Positions 45,948 through 55,977 are shown, counted from the first letter of the stretch. The stretch is DNA of 64,000 nucleotides from Bradyrhizobium sp. CSS354 (GCF_029051725.1 NZ_JAACFU010000003.1:434001-498000); one strand, 5' to 3'. Notes: generated by a model not told the origin, from the sequence alone. Numbers and translations: made by a program.

Positions 45948-47201
45948 CTACGCTCCAAAACTCTTCGGCGAGCCCGCCACCGCAACGCCGCCGCCCGTCG
46001 TGACCTTCATCACCGCCAAGCCCCGCTCGTTCGTCCCATCGGCGCGGAAGCGGAACAGGCCGTCAATGCCGGCGAAGCCGGAGGGATTGGTGAGCACGTC
46101 CGACGAAAAGCGCGTCGTGCCCTGCGTACGCGCCAGCGCGGCGACCAGGGCGACGGCGTCATAGGCGAGCGTTGCGGTGCGCACGGGCTCGGCGCCGTAT
46201 TTGGTGCGATAGCGGCCGGAGAAGGCGCGGAAGCCGGCCGGGTCGGGCGCGGCGTAGAGGCCGCCTTGCAAGCTTGAGCTGGCATAGACGCGCGGACTGT
46301 CCCACAGGCCAGTACCGAGCAGCTGGATATTGCGGAGGTTCGCACCCGCCGCGCTCATCGCATCGGCGACCGAGACAACGGCGTCGCCATCATCGGCGAT
46401 GAACAGCGCATCGGCGCTGCCGAGCTGCTGCGCCACGGTCCGGGCCGGCGTGGTGCGATCGGCGCCGTATTTCTCGAACGCGACGATGCGCCCGCCGCGG
46501 CGCGGCACCGCCGCCTTCACCGCGGCCTCGACCACATTGCCATAGGCATTGTCAGGCACCAGCACGGCGACGGAGCGCTTTCCGATGCTGGCGGAATATT
46601 CGACGATGCGGTTGACGTCGGACTCCGGCAGGAAGCTCAGCAGATAGACACCGCGGCCGGCGATGCTGGAATCGGTCGAGAACGCCATCACCGAGATGCC
46701 GCGCGTGCGCGCGATCTGCGCCACCGCAGGCACGGATTGCGCGAACAGCGGCCCCAGGATGATCTCGGCGCCCTCGTCCACGGCCTGCTGCGCACTCGCC
46801 TGCGCGCCCTGCGGGCTGCCATTGTCGTCCTTGATCAGGAGCTGGATGTTGGGATTCTGGAACTCGGCCAGCGCCATCTCGGCGGCGTTGCGCATCGACT
46901 GCGCGGCGAGGCCGGCATTGCCGGATGCCGAGAGCGGCAGGATCACGGCAACCTTCACCCCGCCGGTGCCGGCGGTCGTTGCCTGCTGCGGCGGGCCGGC
47001 CGGCTGGGCCGGAGGCGGGGAGGAACTGCTGAACGGATTGGAGAACTGGCTCAGGCTCTGCTGCACGCCGGCGCAGGCCGACAGCAGCGGCGTACTGAGC
47101 AACAGGCCGAGCGCGCTTCGCCGGGTTGCCCCCGATATCAGGGGCCCCTGAACGGGAGACTCCTCCGAAAAGGAAGATCTGGGATCACGTGGGCCCGTCA
47201 T
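45948..47201 (-). CDS. LpoA-like penicillin-binding protein activator lipoprotein
   Basis: 417 residues. A lipobox (LLLSTPLLSACAG) puts the mature N-terminal Cys near residue 43, after an unusually long cytoplasmic leader. A Ser/Pro/Gln-rich linker leads to a type 1 periplasmic-binding fold: VKVAVILPLSASGNAGLAAQ, IILGPLFAQSVPAVA and ATLAYDAVALVAALA. This is the alphaproteobacterial 'penicillin-binding protein activator' family, related to the C-terminal part of LpoA; a ligand-binding ABC-type role is the alternative. Divergent from rsmI, the usual setting. Confidence 0.8.
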   Translation of the reverse strand: MTGPRDPRSSFSEESPVQGPLISGATRRSALGLLLSTPLLSACAGVQQSLSQFSNPFSSSSPPPAQPAGPPQQATTAGTGGVKVAVILPLSASGNAGLAAQSMRNAAEMALAEFQNPNIQLLIKDDNGSPQGAQASAQQAVDEGAEIILGPLFAQSVPAVAQIARTRGISVMAFSTDSSIAGRGVYLLSFLPESDVNRIVEYSASIGKRSVAVLVPDNAYGNVVEAAVKAAVPRRGGRIVAFEKYGADRTTPARTVAQQLGSADALFIADDGDAVVSVADAMSAAGANLRNIQLLGTGLWDSPRVYASSSLQGGLYAAPDPAGFRAFSGRYRTKYGAEPVRTATLAYDAVALVAALARTQGTTRFSSDVLTNPSGFAGIDGLFRFRADGTNERGLAVMKVTTGGGVAVAGSPKSFGA

Positions 47202-47539
47202 GACAGTTTCTCTTCTGACCGACCGTCGCCAGTCGCTCACGATATTCTTTCCACGACACCAGCCATGGATTCAGGCATATTGTCGGCAAATAGTTAACTC
47301 AAACAAAAGGATAATGCCCGCTTAACGCGGCTTCCTCTCAAGTTCTGGCTAGCTGTCCGCCGTCCGTCACTCAGCATCAAGGCGGCGTTTCCGCCGCGAA
47401 TATGGCGCTGACGCTTCATTCCCTTGGGAATGTGTGCCGAATGGATCACATTCCAGTCCTTCCTCGCCCCTTGCCCAGCACGATCTTTTTCCGGGGACCG
47501 GTTCCCAGCCTCGGGGATCATGCCTAAGTTCGTCTGATT
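47202..47539. other. Divergent intergenic region between the LpoA-like gene and rsmI
   Basis: 338 bases. It contains a degenerate class G repeat (47478-47524). An AT-richer part near 47280-47310 may hold the promoter of the leftward gene. No other gene or motif seen. Confidence 0.5.
47478..47524. repeat. Palindromic repeat, class G (divergent copy)
   Basis: Outer ends GCACGATCTTTTTCCGG and GGGATCATGCC match the class G pattern, with a changed middle. It lies 16 bases before the rsmI start. Confidence 0.6.
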
Positions 47540-48490
47540 ATGCGCGCAAAGCCGTCCCCGATAAATACACCTGAGACGATGGAGCCCGCCTCGCGCGGTT
47601 TCTCCATCGACGCCCATCGGCTTGCTGCGCCGAAGGCCGCGCCGGGCCTGCACCTGGTCGCGACCCCCATCGGCAATCTCGGTGACATCACGCTGCGGGC
47701 GCTGCAGACCCTCGCCGGGGTCGATATCATCGCCTGCGAGGACACCCGGATCACGCGGCGCCTGACCGAGCGCTACGACATCTCCGCGCAGCTCAAGCAA
47801 TATCACGAGCACAACGCGGAAGCGGCCCGCCCAAAGATCCTGGAGCGGCTTTCGCAGGGCGGCTCGATCGCGCTGGTGTCGGACGCCGGCACGCCGCTGA
47901 TCTCGGACCCCGGCTACAAGCTGGTGCGCGAGGTCTGCGCCGCCGGCCACGCCGTCTACGCGCTGCCCGGCCCGTCCTCGGTGCTGGCGGCGCTGTCGGT
48001 CGCAGCGCTGCCGACCGACCGCTTTTTCTTCGAGGGCTTTCTGCCGGCGAAATCGGCCGCGCGGCGGTCGCGCCTGACCGAGCTGGCGCGCATCGATGCG
48101 ACACTGGTGATGTTCGATTCTGGCAACCGCGTACAGGACACGCTCGCCGAGCTGGCCGAGATCATGGGGACCCGCGAAGCCGCGATCTGCCGCGAGCTGA
48201 CGAAACTGCACGAGCAGATTTCGCGCGCGACGCTGCGTGAGCTCGCGCGCGATGCCGACACGCTGGAGACGCGCGGCGAATTCGTGCTGGTGATCGCTCC
48301 GCCTGCGGCGGATGCCGAGATGCTGACATCGGATGCGCTCGACGACGTTCTGCGCGAGCAGCTCGCCGCCAACAGCGTCAAGGATGCGGTGGCGCATGCG
48401 GCCGCGCTCTCGGGCCGGCCGCGCCGCGAGGTCTATGCCCGCGCGCTCGAGCTTGCCAAAGATCTGCGGGGCGGCGATGGCGAAGACTAA
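47540..48490 (+). CDS. rsmI: 16S rRNA (cytidine1402-2'-O)-methyltransferase
   Basis: 316 residues. RsmI methylates the ribose of C1402 in 16S rRNA, tuning decoding. It has the tetrapyrrole-methylase fold: [18 protein letters not shown] at the N-terminus, [24 protein letters not shown] with the SAM-binding loop, and [13 protein letters not shown]. The first 35 residues vary among relatives, so the start might lie slightly downstream (a second ATG is at 47579). The end overlaps yraN by 14 bases. Confidence 0.95.
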   Translation: MRAKPSPINTPETMEPASRGFSIDAHRLAAPKAAPGLHLVATPIGNLGDITLRALQTLAGVDIIACEDTRITRRLTERYDISAQLKQYHEHNAEAARPKILERLSQGGSIALVSDAGTPLISDPGYKLVREVCAAGHAVYALPGPSSVLAALSVAALPTDRFFFEGFLPAKSAARRSRLTELARIDATLVMFDSGNRVQDTLAELAEIMGTREAAICRELTKLHEQISRATLRELARDADTLETRGEFVLVIAPPAADAEMLTSDALDDVLREQLAANSVKDAVAHAAALSGRPRREVYARALELAKDLRGGDGED

Positions 48491-48878
48491 CGTCCCGGCG
48501 GAACCGAAAATCGCCTCGCCCGAGCGCGTCGCCGCGTTTCGCACCGGCGTCTCTGCGGAAAGCCGCGCCGCGGCCTATCTCATGGCCAAGGGCTACCGTA
48601 TCCTCGCCAAGCGCTTCCGCACGCCGCATGGCGAGATCGACATCGTGGCGCGCCGCCGCAATTTGATCGCCTTCGTCGAGGTCAAGGCGCGCGCGACGCT
48701 GTACGACGCCGCCTTCGCGGTGACACCGCGCCAGCAGCAGCGCATCATCGATGCCGCCCAAGGCTGGCTCGTCGCGCATCCCGAGCATGCGGAATTTGAA
48801 ATGCGATTCGATGCCATGCTGATTGCGCCGCGGTCACTTCCACGCCATGTGTTGGCGGCATTCGACGCCTCGACCTGA
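48477..48878 (+). CDS. yraN: YraN family (UPF0102) nuclease-fold protein
   Basis: 133 residues. The UPF0102 pattern is clear: [20 protein letters not shown], then [25 protein letters not shown] with the PD-(D/E)XK-like G-E-I-D and E-V-K, then [13 protein letters not shown] [13 protein letters not shown] structure-specific nuclease role is suspected but unproven. It overlaps rsmI and is followed by gshB, a conserved alphaproteobacterial order. Confidence 0.93.
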   Translation: MAKTNVPAEPKIASPERVAAFRTGVSAESRAAAYLMAKGYRILAKRFRTPHGEIDIVARRRNLIAFVEVKARATLYDAAFAVTPRQQQRIIDAAQGWLVAHPEHAEFEMRFDAMLIAPRSLPRHVLAAFDAST

Positions 48879-48888
48879 AAGGCAGACC

Positions 48889-49833
48889 ATGAAACTGAAC
48901 GTCGCCGTCCAGATGGACCCCATCGCCCGCATCAACATCAAGGGCGATTCCACCTTTGCGCTGCTCCTGGAGGCGCAGAAGCGCGGCCACGGCCTGTCCT
49001 ATTACACGCCCGACAAGCTCTCGATGGTCGGCGAGGAGATCGTCGCTCCCGTTCAGCTGCTCACCGTGCGCGACGAGCCGGGCAACCATTTCACCCTGGG
49101 CGAACCCAGGCGCGAGGCGCTCAACGGCTTCGACGTGGTGCTGCTGCGCCAGGATCCGCCGTTCGACCTCGCCTATATCACCTCGACGCACCTCCTCGAA
49201 CGCATCCATCCGAAGACACTCGTCGTCAACGATCCCGCCTCGGTGCGCAACGCGCCGGAAAAGCTGTTCGTGATGAACTTTCCGCAGCTGATGCCGCCGA
49301 CGCTGATCTCGCGCGACCTCGACGAGATCAACGCGTTCCGCGACAAGTATGGCGCCGTCGTCATGAAGCCGCTGCACGGCCATGGCGGCGCGGCGGTGTT
49401 CCGCGTGATGCCGCAGGACATGAATTTCGGCTCGCTGTTCGACATGTTCTCGGTGACGTTCAAGGAAGCCTGGGTGATCCAGCAGTTCATTCCCGAGGTG
49501 AAGCACGGCGACAAGCGCATCATCCTGATCAACGGCGAGTTCGCCGGCGCGGTGAATCGCGTCCCGGCCGCCGACGACCTCCGCTCCAACATGGTGCGCG
49601 GCGGCGCCGCGCAGGAGACCGAGCTCACGCCGCGCGAGCGTGAGATCTGCGCCACCGTCGGCCCGGCGCTGCGCGAGCGCGGGCTGTTGTTCGTCGGCAT
49701 CGATGTCATCAACGGCAATCTCACCGAGATCAACGTGACCTCGCCGACCGGCATCCGCGCCATCGCGCGGCTCGGCGGACCGGACGTCGCCGCAAAGCTC
49801 TGGGACGTGATCGAGCGGAAGCGGACGAAGTAG
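48889..49833 (+). CDS. gshB: Glutathione synthase
   Basis: 314 residues, ATP-grasp ligase joining gamma-glutamylcysteine and glycine. [20 protein letters not shown] is the family N-terminus, [12 protein letters not shown] the substrate-binding loop, [13 protein letters not shown] the ATP-binding glycine loop and [12 protein letters not shown] the Mg-binding end. It begins ten bases after yraN, so rsmI-yraN-gshB reads as one unit. gshA is not in the window. Confidence 0.96.
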   Translation: MKLNVAVQMDPIARINIKGDSTFALLLEAQKRGHGLSYYTPDKLSMVGEEIVAPVQLLTVRDEPGNHFTLGEPRREALNGFDVVLLRQDPPFDLAYITSTHLLERIHPKTLVVNDPASVRNAPEKLFVMNFPQLMPPTLISRDLDEINAFRDKYGAVVMKPLHGHGGAAVFRVMPQDMNFGSLFDMFSVTFKEAWVIQQFIPEVKHGDKRIILINGEFAGAVNRVPAADDLRSNMVRGGAAQETELTPREREICATVGPALRERGLLFVGIDVINGNLTEINVTSPTGIRAIARLGGPDVAAKLWDVIERKRTK

Positions 49834-49842
49834 GCATTGGCC

Positions 49843-49928
49843 CGTAGCCCGGATGGAGCGCAGCGAAATCCGGGATGCCACACCATCTTCAGCGGCCCCG
49901 GATTGCGCTTCGCTCCATCCGGGCTACG
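49843..49928. repeat. Palindromic repeat, class E
   Basis: CGTAGCCCGGATGGAGCGCA at the left and CGCTCCATCCGGGCTACG (approximate inverse) at the right, with AAATCCGGG/CCCGGATT inside. One copy in the window. Confidence 0.85.
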
Positions 49929-50197
49929 TAATGCATGTGCGGCATCACCTCACGCATCACTAACCACCCATTCACCTTGACGCGGCGCGCATCATTCGAA
50001 CGCAGTGGCAGCACTGCGTGAAACTACGGGGCCAGTGGCCGACCGGCTAACGCGACGTTCACCATCTGCCGAAAGACCACAGCGCGGCCGTCGATCACGT
50101 TCGGCCTCGCAACACCGCTTATACTTTTACTGCCTACTCATCGACACGGGGAACCCGCCAGGTGCGGTTCGAGTGCCCCGCGTAAGAGTAGAAGCGT
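49929..50197. other. Upstream region of the cpaB operon
   Basis: 269 bases of leader before cpaB with no gene. It must contain the cpaBCDE promoter, but no confident -35/-10 pair can be picked by eye. An AGTAGAAG purine stretch precedes the cpaB ATG. Confidence 0.4.
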
Positions 50198-51001
50198 ATG
50201 AACACCGCACGCATTGTCGTTCTCGTCATCGCACTGGGCGCCGGCGGCGTCGCTGCGTATCTGGCGAGCGGCTATGACAACAGGCCCGCACCCGTTCTCC
50301 CCGTCGCCGAAAAGCTGCCGACGGTCGAGGTCCTCGTCGCCAAGAACGACATCCAGCTCGGTCAAGCCGTGAAGCCCGAGGACCTGCAATGGCAGGTCTG
50401 GCCGGCGGCGACCGCGAGCAGCGCCTTCATCCGCCGTGACAACAGGCCCGAGGCGCAGGCCCAGATCGCAGGCTCGATCGCACGCGTTCCGTTGATGCAG
50501 GGCGAGCCGATCCGCGAGCAGAAGCTGGTCAAGGCCGACGGCTCCGGCTTCATGGCCGCGATCCTGCCGTCGGGCATGCGCGCCGTCTCCACCGAGATTT
50601 CAGCCGAGACTGCCGCCGGCGGTTTCATCCTGCCGAATGACCGCGTCGACATCATGCTGACCCGCCGCCTGAAGAATCCTGACGGGGCCGGCGGTAACGA
50701 CCTCATCCTGTCCGAAGCGATCCTGACCAATATCCGCGTGCTCGCGATCGACCAGGCGCCGAAGGAAAAAGACGGCCAGAACGCCGTCGTCGGCAGGACC
50801 GTCACGCTCGAGCTCAAACCCGACCAGGTCGCCACGCTATCGGCAGCACGCCAGGGCGGCACGCTGACGCTCGCGCTGCGCAGCATCGTCGATGCCAACT
50901 CGATCGACAGCGCGCCCGAGGACCAGGCGAGCAAGCGGTCCGGCGGGGTCAACGTGATCCGCTACGGCGTACAGGCGCGGCAACTGACGTCACAGAAGTG
51001 A
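50198..51001 (+). CDS. cpaB: Flp/Tad pilus assembly protein CpaB
   Basis: 267 residues. An N-terminal membrane anchor (IVVLVIALGAGGVAAYLA), then the SAF/beta-clip region (VEVLVAKNDIQLGQAVKPEDLQW) and the RcpC/CpaB domain with RAVSTEISAETAAGGFILPNDRVDIMLTRR (in part). CpaB is a periplasmic component of the tight-adherence secretion system that assembles Flp pili, working with the CpaC secretin. First gene of the operon; cpaC follows seven bases later. Confidence 0.93.
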   Translation: MNTARIVVLVIALGAGGVAAYLASGYDNRPAPVLPVAEKLPTVEVLVAKNDIQLGQAVKPEDLQWQVWPAATASSAFIRRDNRPEAQAQIAGSIARVPLMQGEPIREQKLVKADGSGFMAAILPSGMRAVSTEISAETAAGGFILPNDRVDIMLTRRLKNPDGAGGNDLILSEAILTNIRVLAIDQAPKEKDGQNAVVGRTVTLELKPDQVATLSAARQGGTLTLALRSIVDANSIDSAPEDQASKRSGGVNVIRYGVQARQLTSQK

Positions 51002-51008
51002 TGGGGAT

Positions 51009-52529
51009 ATGATGAACTTTGGGGATGATCGGACGAGCATGCGCATTCGGGGGAATCGCGCACGCTCGTTCTGGACGGGGACGGTGCTGATCCTGGGGCT
51101 CCTCGCAGCCCCCGATGTCGCCAGCGCCGCAGATGCACCGGTCGGCGACCAGGCACCGATGCAGGCAACGGATCTCGATCTGTCGCCGGTCGGGACCATC
51201 GTGCCGGCGAAGACGCGCTTCCTGTCGCTCGGCGTCGGCAAGTCCGCCGTCATCGACCTGCCGCGCGACGTCAAGGACGTGCTGGTCGCCGATCCCAAGA
51301 TCGCCAATGCGGTGATCCGCTCGGCCCAACGCGCCTATATCATCGGCGGACAGGTCGGCCAGACCAATGTCGTGTTCTTCGCCGCCGACGGCCAGCAGGT
51401 GGCCGCCTACGACATCGCGGTGAAGCGCGATCTCAACGGCATGCGCACGGCGCTGCGTCAGGCGCTGCCGGGCGTGCAGATCGAAGGCGTCGGCGACAGC
51501 GTGATGCTGACCGGCTCGGTGTCCAGCCCGGTCGAGGCCCAGCAGGCCGGCGACGTCGCCGCGAAACTGGTCGGCGGCTCCGACAAGGTGGTCAACAACA
51601 TCGTCGTGCGCGGCCGCGACCAGGTGATGCTCAAGGTCGTCGTCGGCGAAGTGCGCCGCGATATCGTCAAGCAGTTGGGCGTCGATCTCAGCGCCAGCCT
51701 GAACGCCGGCACCGCGGTGGTGAACTTCAACAATTCCAACCCGTTCTCGGTCAGCGGCGGACCGATCGTCAGCAACAACGGATTAGGTGTCGCCGGCCTC
51801 ACCAAGGGCTTCGCGACCGTCAGCGCCACGATGCGCGCGATGGAAAGTGCCGGTGTCATGCGCACGCTCGCCGAGCCGAGCCTGACCGCGATCTCCGGCG
51901 AATCCGCCACCTTCATCGCCGGCGGCGAATTCCCCATTCCGTCGGGCTACGCCTGCGATCCCGTCACCCACGTTTGCACCACCCAGATCACCTACAAGAA
52001 GTTCGGCATCTCCCTGAACTTCACCCCGGTCGTGCTGAGCGAGGGCCGGATCAGCCTGCGGGTGATGACCGAGGTGTCCGAGCTGTCGAACCAGAGCGCC
52101 ATCACCGTTACCCAGGCGCTGTCCTCGACCTCGACCAATTCGATCACCATCCCCTCGATCCAGACCCGCCGCGCCGAAACGACGCTGGAAATTCCCTCGG
52201 GCGGCTCGATGGCGATGGCCGGCCTGATCCAGCAGCAGACCAAACAGGCGATCAACGGCCTGCCCGGCGTCGACCAGGTGCCGATCATCGGCGCGCTGTT
52301 CCGCAGCCAGGACTTCGTCAACAACGAGACCGAGCTGATGGTGATCGTGACCCCCTATGTGGTGCGCGCGGTGGCTCAGAAGGAACTGTCCCGGCCCGAC
52401 GACGGCTTCGCGCCGGCGTCTGATGCCCAGACGGCGCTGCTCGGCCGCATGAACCGCCTCTATGGCATCGCGCGCCGCGTCGATCCGATCGCGGGCACGC
52501 CGGGCGATTTCGGCTTCATCATCGACTGA
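51009..52529 (+). CDS. cpaC: Tad pilus secretin CpaC (RcpA)
   Basis: 506 residues. A signal-like hydrophobic N-terminus (FWTGTVLILGLLAAPDVASA), an N-terminal pilus/secretin-assembly domain (FLSLGVGKSAVIDLPRDVKD), a BON-like domain (RTALRQALPGVQIEGVGDSV) and the secretin core with VPIIGALFRSQDFVNNETELMVIVTPY (in part), the diagnostic ending. It forms the outer-membrane channel of the Flp pilus. Two ATG codons (51009, 51012) are equivalent; 51039 is also possible. Confidence 0.94.
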   Translation: MMNFGDDRTSMRIRGNRARSFWTGTVLILGLLAAPDVASAADAPVGDQAPMQATDLDLSPVGTIVPAKTRFLSLGVGKSAVIDLPRDVKDVLVADPKIANAVIRSAQRAYIIGGQVGQTNVVFFAADGQQVAAYDIAVKRDLNGMRTALRQALPGVQIEGVGDSVMLTGSVSSPVEAQQAGDVAAKLVGGSDKVVNNIVVRGRDQVMLKVVVGEVRRDIVKQLGVDLSASLNAGTAVVNFNNSNPFSVSGGPIVSNNGLGVAGLTKGFATVSATMRAMESAGVMRTLAEPSLTAISGESATFIAGGEFPIPSGYACDPVTHVCTTQITYKKFGISLNFTPVVLSEGRISLRVMTEVSELSNQSAITVTQALSSTSTNSITIPSIQTRRAETTLEIPSGGSMAMAGLIQQQTKQAINGLPGVDQVPIIGALFRSQDFVNNETELMVIVTPYVVRAVAQKELSRPDDGFAPASDAQTALLGRMNRLYGIARRVDPIAGTPGDFGFIID

Positions 52530-52586
52530 TGACGAACGGACGGCTTGGGGAACGGGACAAGAGACGGGGCACGAGGGGATGAAGCG

Positions 52587-53321
52587 ATGACGAAGACCAT
52601 GGCCGAGCGACGTCGCAAGTTGAGCGTCGCACTGGCCTTGACGGGGCTCTCCGTGATGCTGGGCGCCTGCAACACCACCGGCGAGATCGTCACCCAGACG
52701 GTGCCGACCGACTATCGCCAGCGTCACCCGATCGCGGTCGAGGAAGCCAAGAAGTCGATCGTGATCTTCGTCGGCAAGGCTCGCGGCGGCCTCTCGGCCG
52801 CGCAGCACGCGGACGTCGCCGGCATTGCCCGGGACTGGGTGCGCGAAGGCACCGGCTCGGTCGTCGTCGACGTCCCCGTCCACGCCGCCAATTCGCGCGC
52901 GGCGGCAGCGACCTATCACGAGATCCGTTCCGTGCTCGCATCCGGCGGCGTACCCGCGCGTGCCATCGTCCAGCATCCCTATCGGCCGGAGGATCCCGGA
53001 CTACTGCCCACCATCCGCCTGAGCTATTCCCGGATCGCTGCGGTCGCCGGCCCCTGCGGTCTGTGGCCGGAAGATATCGGCCCCTCCATCCTCGACCCCG
53101 GCTACAACGAGAACCGGCCCTATTTCAATCTGGGCTGCGCCAACCAGCGCAACCTCGCGGCAATGATCGACAATCCGGCCGACCTTGAGCAGCCGCGGTC
53201 CGAGACGCCGGCCTATAACGCACGGCGTGACATGGCCTTCGAGCGCTATCGCAAGGGGACGCCGATCGCGACCATGAATCCAGACGCCGACAAGGCCAAA
53301 CTCAGCGACACAGGCAGATGA
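52587..53321 (+). CDS. cpaD: Pilus assembly lipoprotein CpaD
   Basis: 244 residues. The lipobox LGACNTTG (Cys near residue 26) marks an outer-membrane lipoprotein. DYRQRHPIAVEEAKKSI, VDVPVHAANSRAAAATYHEI (OmpA-like sense) and LGCANQRNLAAMIDNPADL followed by PRSETP are typical CpaD landmarks. It helps the CpaC secretin. The start at 52587 follows GAGGGG; an in-frame GTG/ATG further up has no support. cpaE overlaps its stop by four bases. Confidence 0.92.
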   Translation: MTKTMAERRRKLSVALALTGLSVMLGACNTTGEIVTQTVPTDYRQRHPIAVEEAKKSIVIFVGKARGGLSAAQHADVAGIARDWVREGTGSVVVDVPVHAANSRAAAATYHEIRSVLASGGVPARAIVQHPYRPEDPGLLPTIRLSYSRIAAVAGPCGLWPEDIGPSILDPGYNENRPYFNLGCANQRNLAAMIDNPADLEQPRSETPAYNARRDMAFERYRKGTPIATMNPDADKAKLSDTGR

Positions 53322-54607
53322 CACGCGTCCACGACGAAGAAGCGGACGATCCGCAGCACCCCGAGGAACACATTGCGCCGGTTCCTCGCATCTCCGTGCA
53401 GGCCTTTTGCGAGACCGAGCAGACGCTCGCCGCGGTGACCGCGGCCGGGCAGGATCGCCGTCTCGCCAAGGCGCATCTCACCGCCAAGGACGGTGGCCTC
53501 GCTGCGGCCATCGAAGTCTATGAAACGATGCCGACGCCGAACGTCATCGTGATCGAATCCGACGGCACGCGCGACATCCTCGAGGGCCTCGACGATCTCG
53601 CCGGCGTCTGCGATCCCGGCACCCGTGTGGTCGTGATCGGCAATCCCAGCGACACCGCGCCCTATCGCGAGTTGGTCCGCCGCGGCGTCAACGACTATGT
53701 GGTGGGACCGGTCGAAACGCTCGACGTCGTCCGCTCGATCTGCAGCCTGTTCTCGGCGTCCGAAACCATCATCACTGGCCGCGTCATCGCGGTGGTAGGC
53801 GCCAAGGGCGGTGTCGGCGCCTCCACCGTCGCGCACAATGTGGCCTGGACCATCGCCCGCGACCTCGCGCTCGATTCCGTCGTGATCGATCTCGACCTCG
53901 CCTTCGGCACCGCGGGTCTCGACTACAACCAGGACCCGGCGCAGGGCATCGCCAATGCGGTGCTGTCGCAGGATCGGCCGGACACGGCCCTGATGGAGCG
54001 CCTGCTCTCCAAATGCACCGAGCGTCTCAGCCTCCTTGCTGCGCCTGCCACCCTTGACCGCGTCTACGATTTCGGCGCGGAGGCCTTCGACGCGGTGTTC
54101 GACACACTGCGCATGACCACGCCCTGCATCGTGCTCGACGTTCCCCACCAATGGTCGGGCTGGACGCGGCGTGCGCTCGTCAACGCGGACGACATCGTGA
54201 TCGTGGCCGAGCCCGATCTTGCGAACCTGCGCAACACCAAGAACATGCTGAACGTGTTGAAGGCGGCACGGCCGAACGACCGGCCACCGCTCTACTGCAT
54301 CAACCAGGTCGGCATGCCCAAGCGGGCGGAGATCGAGGTCAAGGCCTTCGCCAAGACCATGGAGAGCCAGCCGATCGCGGTGATCCCGTTCGATTCGAAG
54401 CTGTTCTCGACCGCGGCCAACAACGGCCAGATGATCGCGGAGGTCTCCAAGAGCCACCGCACCACCGAGCTGTTCCAGAACATGGCGAACCGCCTCGCCG
54501 GGCGCGGCGAAGTGAAGAAGCCGAAGCGTTCGCTGCTCGGGCCGCTGCTGAAGAGGCTGAAGGGCAGGTCGGGGCGCGCGTCAGCCCCGCATCGCAAAGC
54601 GTCCTGA
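53318..54607 (+). CDS. cpaE: Pilus localisation ATPase CpaE
   Basis: 429 residues. An N-terminal receiver-like domain (about 25-145, PNVIVIESDGTRDILEGL) is followed by a ParA/MinD-type ATPase (about 148-400) with the deviant Walker A GAKGGVGASTVAHN and switch DLDLAFGTAGLDY. In Caulobacter CpaE localises the pilus machinery to the pole. The C-terminus is basic (KKPKRSLLGPLLKRLKGR), probably a membrane- or DNA-binding tail. No cpaF, tadB, tadC or flp pilin gene follows; the next gene is on the other strand. Confidence 0.92.
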   Translation: MTRVHDEEADDPQHPEEHIAPVPRISVQAFCETEQTLAAVTAAGQDRRLAKAHLTAKDGGLAAAIEVYETMPTPNVIVIESDGTRDILEGLDDLAGVCDPGTRVVVIGNPSDTAPYRELVRRGVNDYVVGPVETLDVVRSICSLFSASETIITGRVIAVVGAKGGVGASTVAHNVAWTIARDLALDSVVIDLDLAFGTAGLDYNQDPAQGIANAVLSQDRPDTALMERLLSKCTERLSLLAAPATLDRVYDFGAEAFDAVFDTLRMTTPCIVLDVPHQWSGWTRRALVNADDIVIVAEPDLANLRNTKNMLNVLKAARPNDRPPLYCINQVGMPKRAEIEVKAFAKTMESQPIAVIPFDSKLFSTAANNGQMIAEVSKSHRTTELFQNMANRLAGRGEVKKPKRSLLGPLLKRLKGRSGRASAPHRKAS

Positions 54608-54637
54608 CCAAGGCGTCCTGACACGCGCGCGGGCGGG

Positions 54638-55423
54638 TTACTTCTCGGCCCGCTGCTGCTTCTTCACCAGCAACTGCCGCAGCGCCGTGACCTTTGCCGC
54701 CGCCTGATCCGGCGGCAGGTCCGCCTTCACCATGGTTTCGGCCTCGGCCTGCTTTCCTTGCAGTCCCAGCACGAGCGCGAGATTGGCGCGCACGCGGGAA
54801 TCGGTGGGATTGCGCTCGTGCGCCCGGCGCATCGTTTCCTCTGCCCGCGGCAGATTGTTCTGCAGCATGTAGGACAGCCCGAGGTTGGACAGCACCGAAG
54901 GCTCGTCCGGCACGATCTTCAGCGCGGCGCCGTAGTATTGCTGCGCCTCCTCGTTGCGACCGAGCTGATCCAGCGCAGCGCCCTGCGCCGACAGGATATG
55001 CCAGTCGGGATCCTCGGGCGAATGCGCCCGACCGAGGACGTCGAACGCCTGCTGGAAACTGCCGCTGTCGGCAAGGGCCCGGCCATAGCCGGCGAGCAGC
55101 GCCTTGTTGGTGGAATGGGCGAGCACGGCCTGCTCCAGCACCGCGAGCGCCTGCGCGCGCTGGCCGGTCTGGCGCAACGCCTTGCCGTATTCGAGCGCGA
55201 CGTTGGGATCGCCAGGCTTGGCGCGATAGCGCTCGCGCAGCGCATCCATGTCCGGCTTTGCTTCCGGCTTGGCGTCGGCCCAGCCGGCCGTGTCCGACTT
55301 TCCGCCGAGCGCGCCGGTGATGTCCTCGATGCCGGTGGTCTGACAGCCGCCGAGGGCCAGGATCAGAAGCGCGGAAAACAGATATCTCGCCGGAGGAGAG
55401 GCGACGGACGAACGCTTGGACAT
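54638..55423 (-). CDS. tadD: TadD-like tetratricopeptide lipoprotein
   Basis: 261 residues. A lipobox LALGGCQTTG gives a lipid-modified Cys near residue 27. The mature chain contains TPR repeats: VALEYGKALRQTGQRAQALA, LLAGYGRALADSGSFQQAFD, and LSNLGLSYMLQNNLPRAEET. It matches TadD/Flp pilus assembly TPR proteins and lies tail-to-tail with cpaE. The family's role is in pilus assembly, possibly as a pilotin for the secretin. Start at 55423; the N-terminus is basic before the signal. Confidence 0.85.
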   Translation of the reverse strand: MSKRSSVASPPARYLFSALLILALGGCQTTGIEDITGALGGKSDTAGWADAKPEAKPDMDALRERYRAKPGDPNVALEYGKALRQTGQRAQALAVLEQAVLAHSTNKALLAGYGRALADSGSFQQAFDVLGRAHSPEDPDWHILSAQGAALDQLGRNEEAQQYYGAALKIVPDEPSVLSNLGLSYMLQNNLPRAEETMRRAHERNPTDSRVRANLALVLGLQGKQAEAETMVKADLPPDQAAAKVTALRQLLVKKQQRAEK

Positions 55424-55503
55424 ACTCTGATCACTCGGCGACTGATCAGAGATGCTTACCGATTAACGCTAAAGTCCCGTTAAGGCGGGGCGCTTCCGAT
55501 AGC

Positions 55504-55749
55504 TCAGTCGGTGAATTCAGCGCCGAACTCGCAGCCGATGCGCCAGCGCAGGCGGCACTGGCGGGAATAGTCGGGCGCGAAGATGATGGTGAATTGCGGC
55601 GGCACTTCCAGAAATTCCGCCACGACTTTCACGCCGCCATCCGAAATATCCGTGATCGTGCAGTCCCGCGGCAGCGAACCCGCGCCAAAATGAATCTTGG
55701 CGAGCCGCGTGCACATCCGTCGTTCGCTTCTCCGGCGATTTGCAAGCAT
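55504..55749 (-). CDS. Single PilZ-domain protein
   Basis: 81 residues, almost entirely one PilZ domain. RRRSERR near the N-terminus gives the RxxxR c-di-GMP-binding arginines, and ITDISDGGVKV gives the D/NxSxxG motif. It should bind cyclic di-GMP and change conformation. Directly upstream of tadD on the same strand (about 80 bases), which hints that second-messenger control reaches the pilus genes; this is inferred from location only. Confidence 0.85.
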   Translation of the reverse strand: MLANRRRSERRMCTRLAKIHFGAGSLPRDCTITDISDGGVKVVAEFLEVPPQFTIIFAPDYSRQCRLRWRIGCEFGAEFTD

Positions 55750-55977
55750 TTGAATTGTTCACCCGTTAGACCACGGCCCATCCCGCAGCCCTAGGAGTAG
55801 CGGACATTCGTTGGAATGTGCTGAGCGGAGCAGTTTGCATTCGAGGCGTAGTGTCTTCGTCGTGTTTACGATCGGTTAGGGCCTTGCGGCCCCCCTCAAC
55901 ACGTTCCCGTATTGTTCTTGCCAGAAGTGGCCCGCTCTGCTACCCCTAATTGTGCAAAAGGGCAGGCTGGTTCGGGC

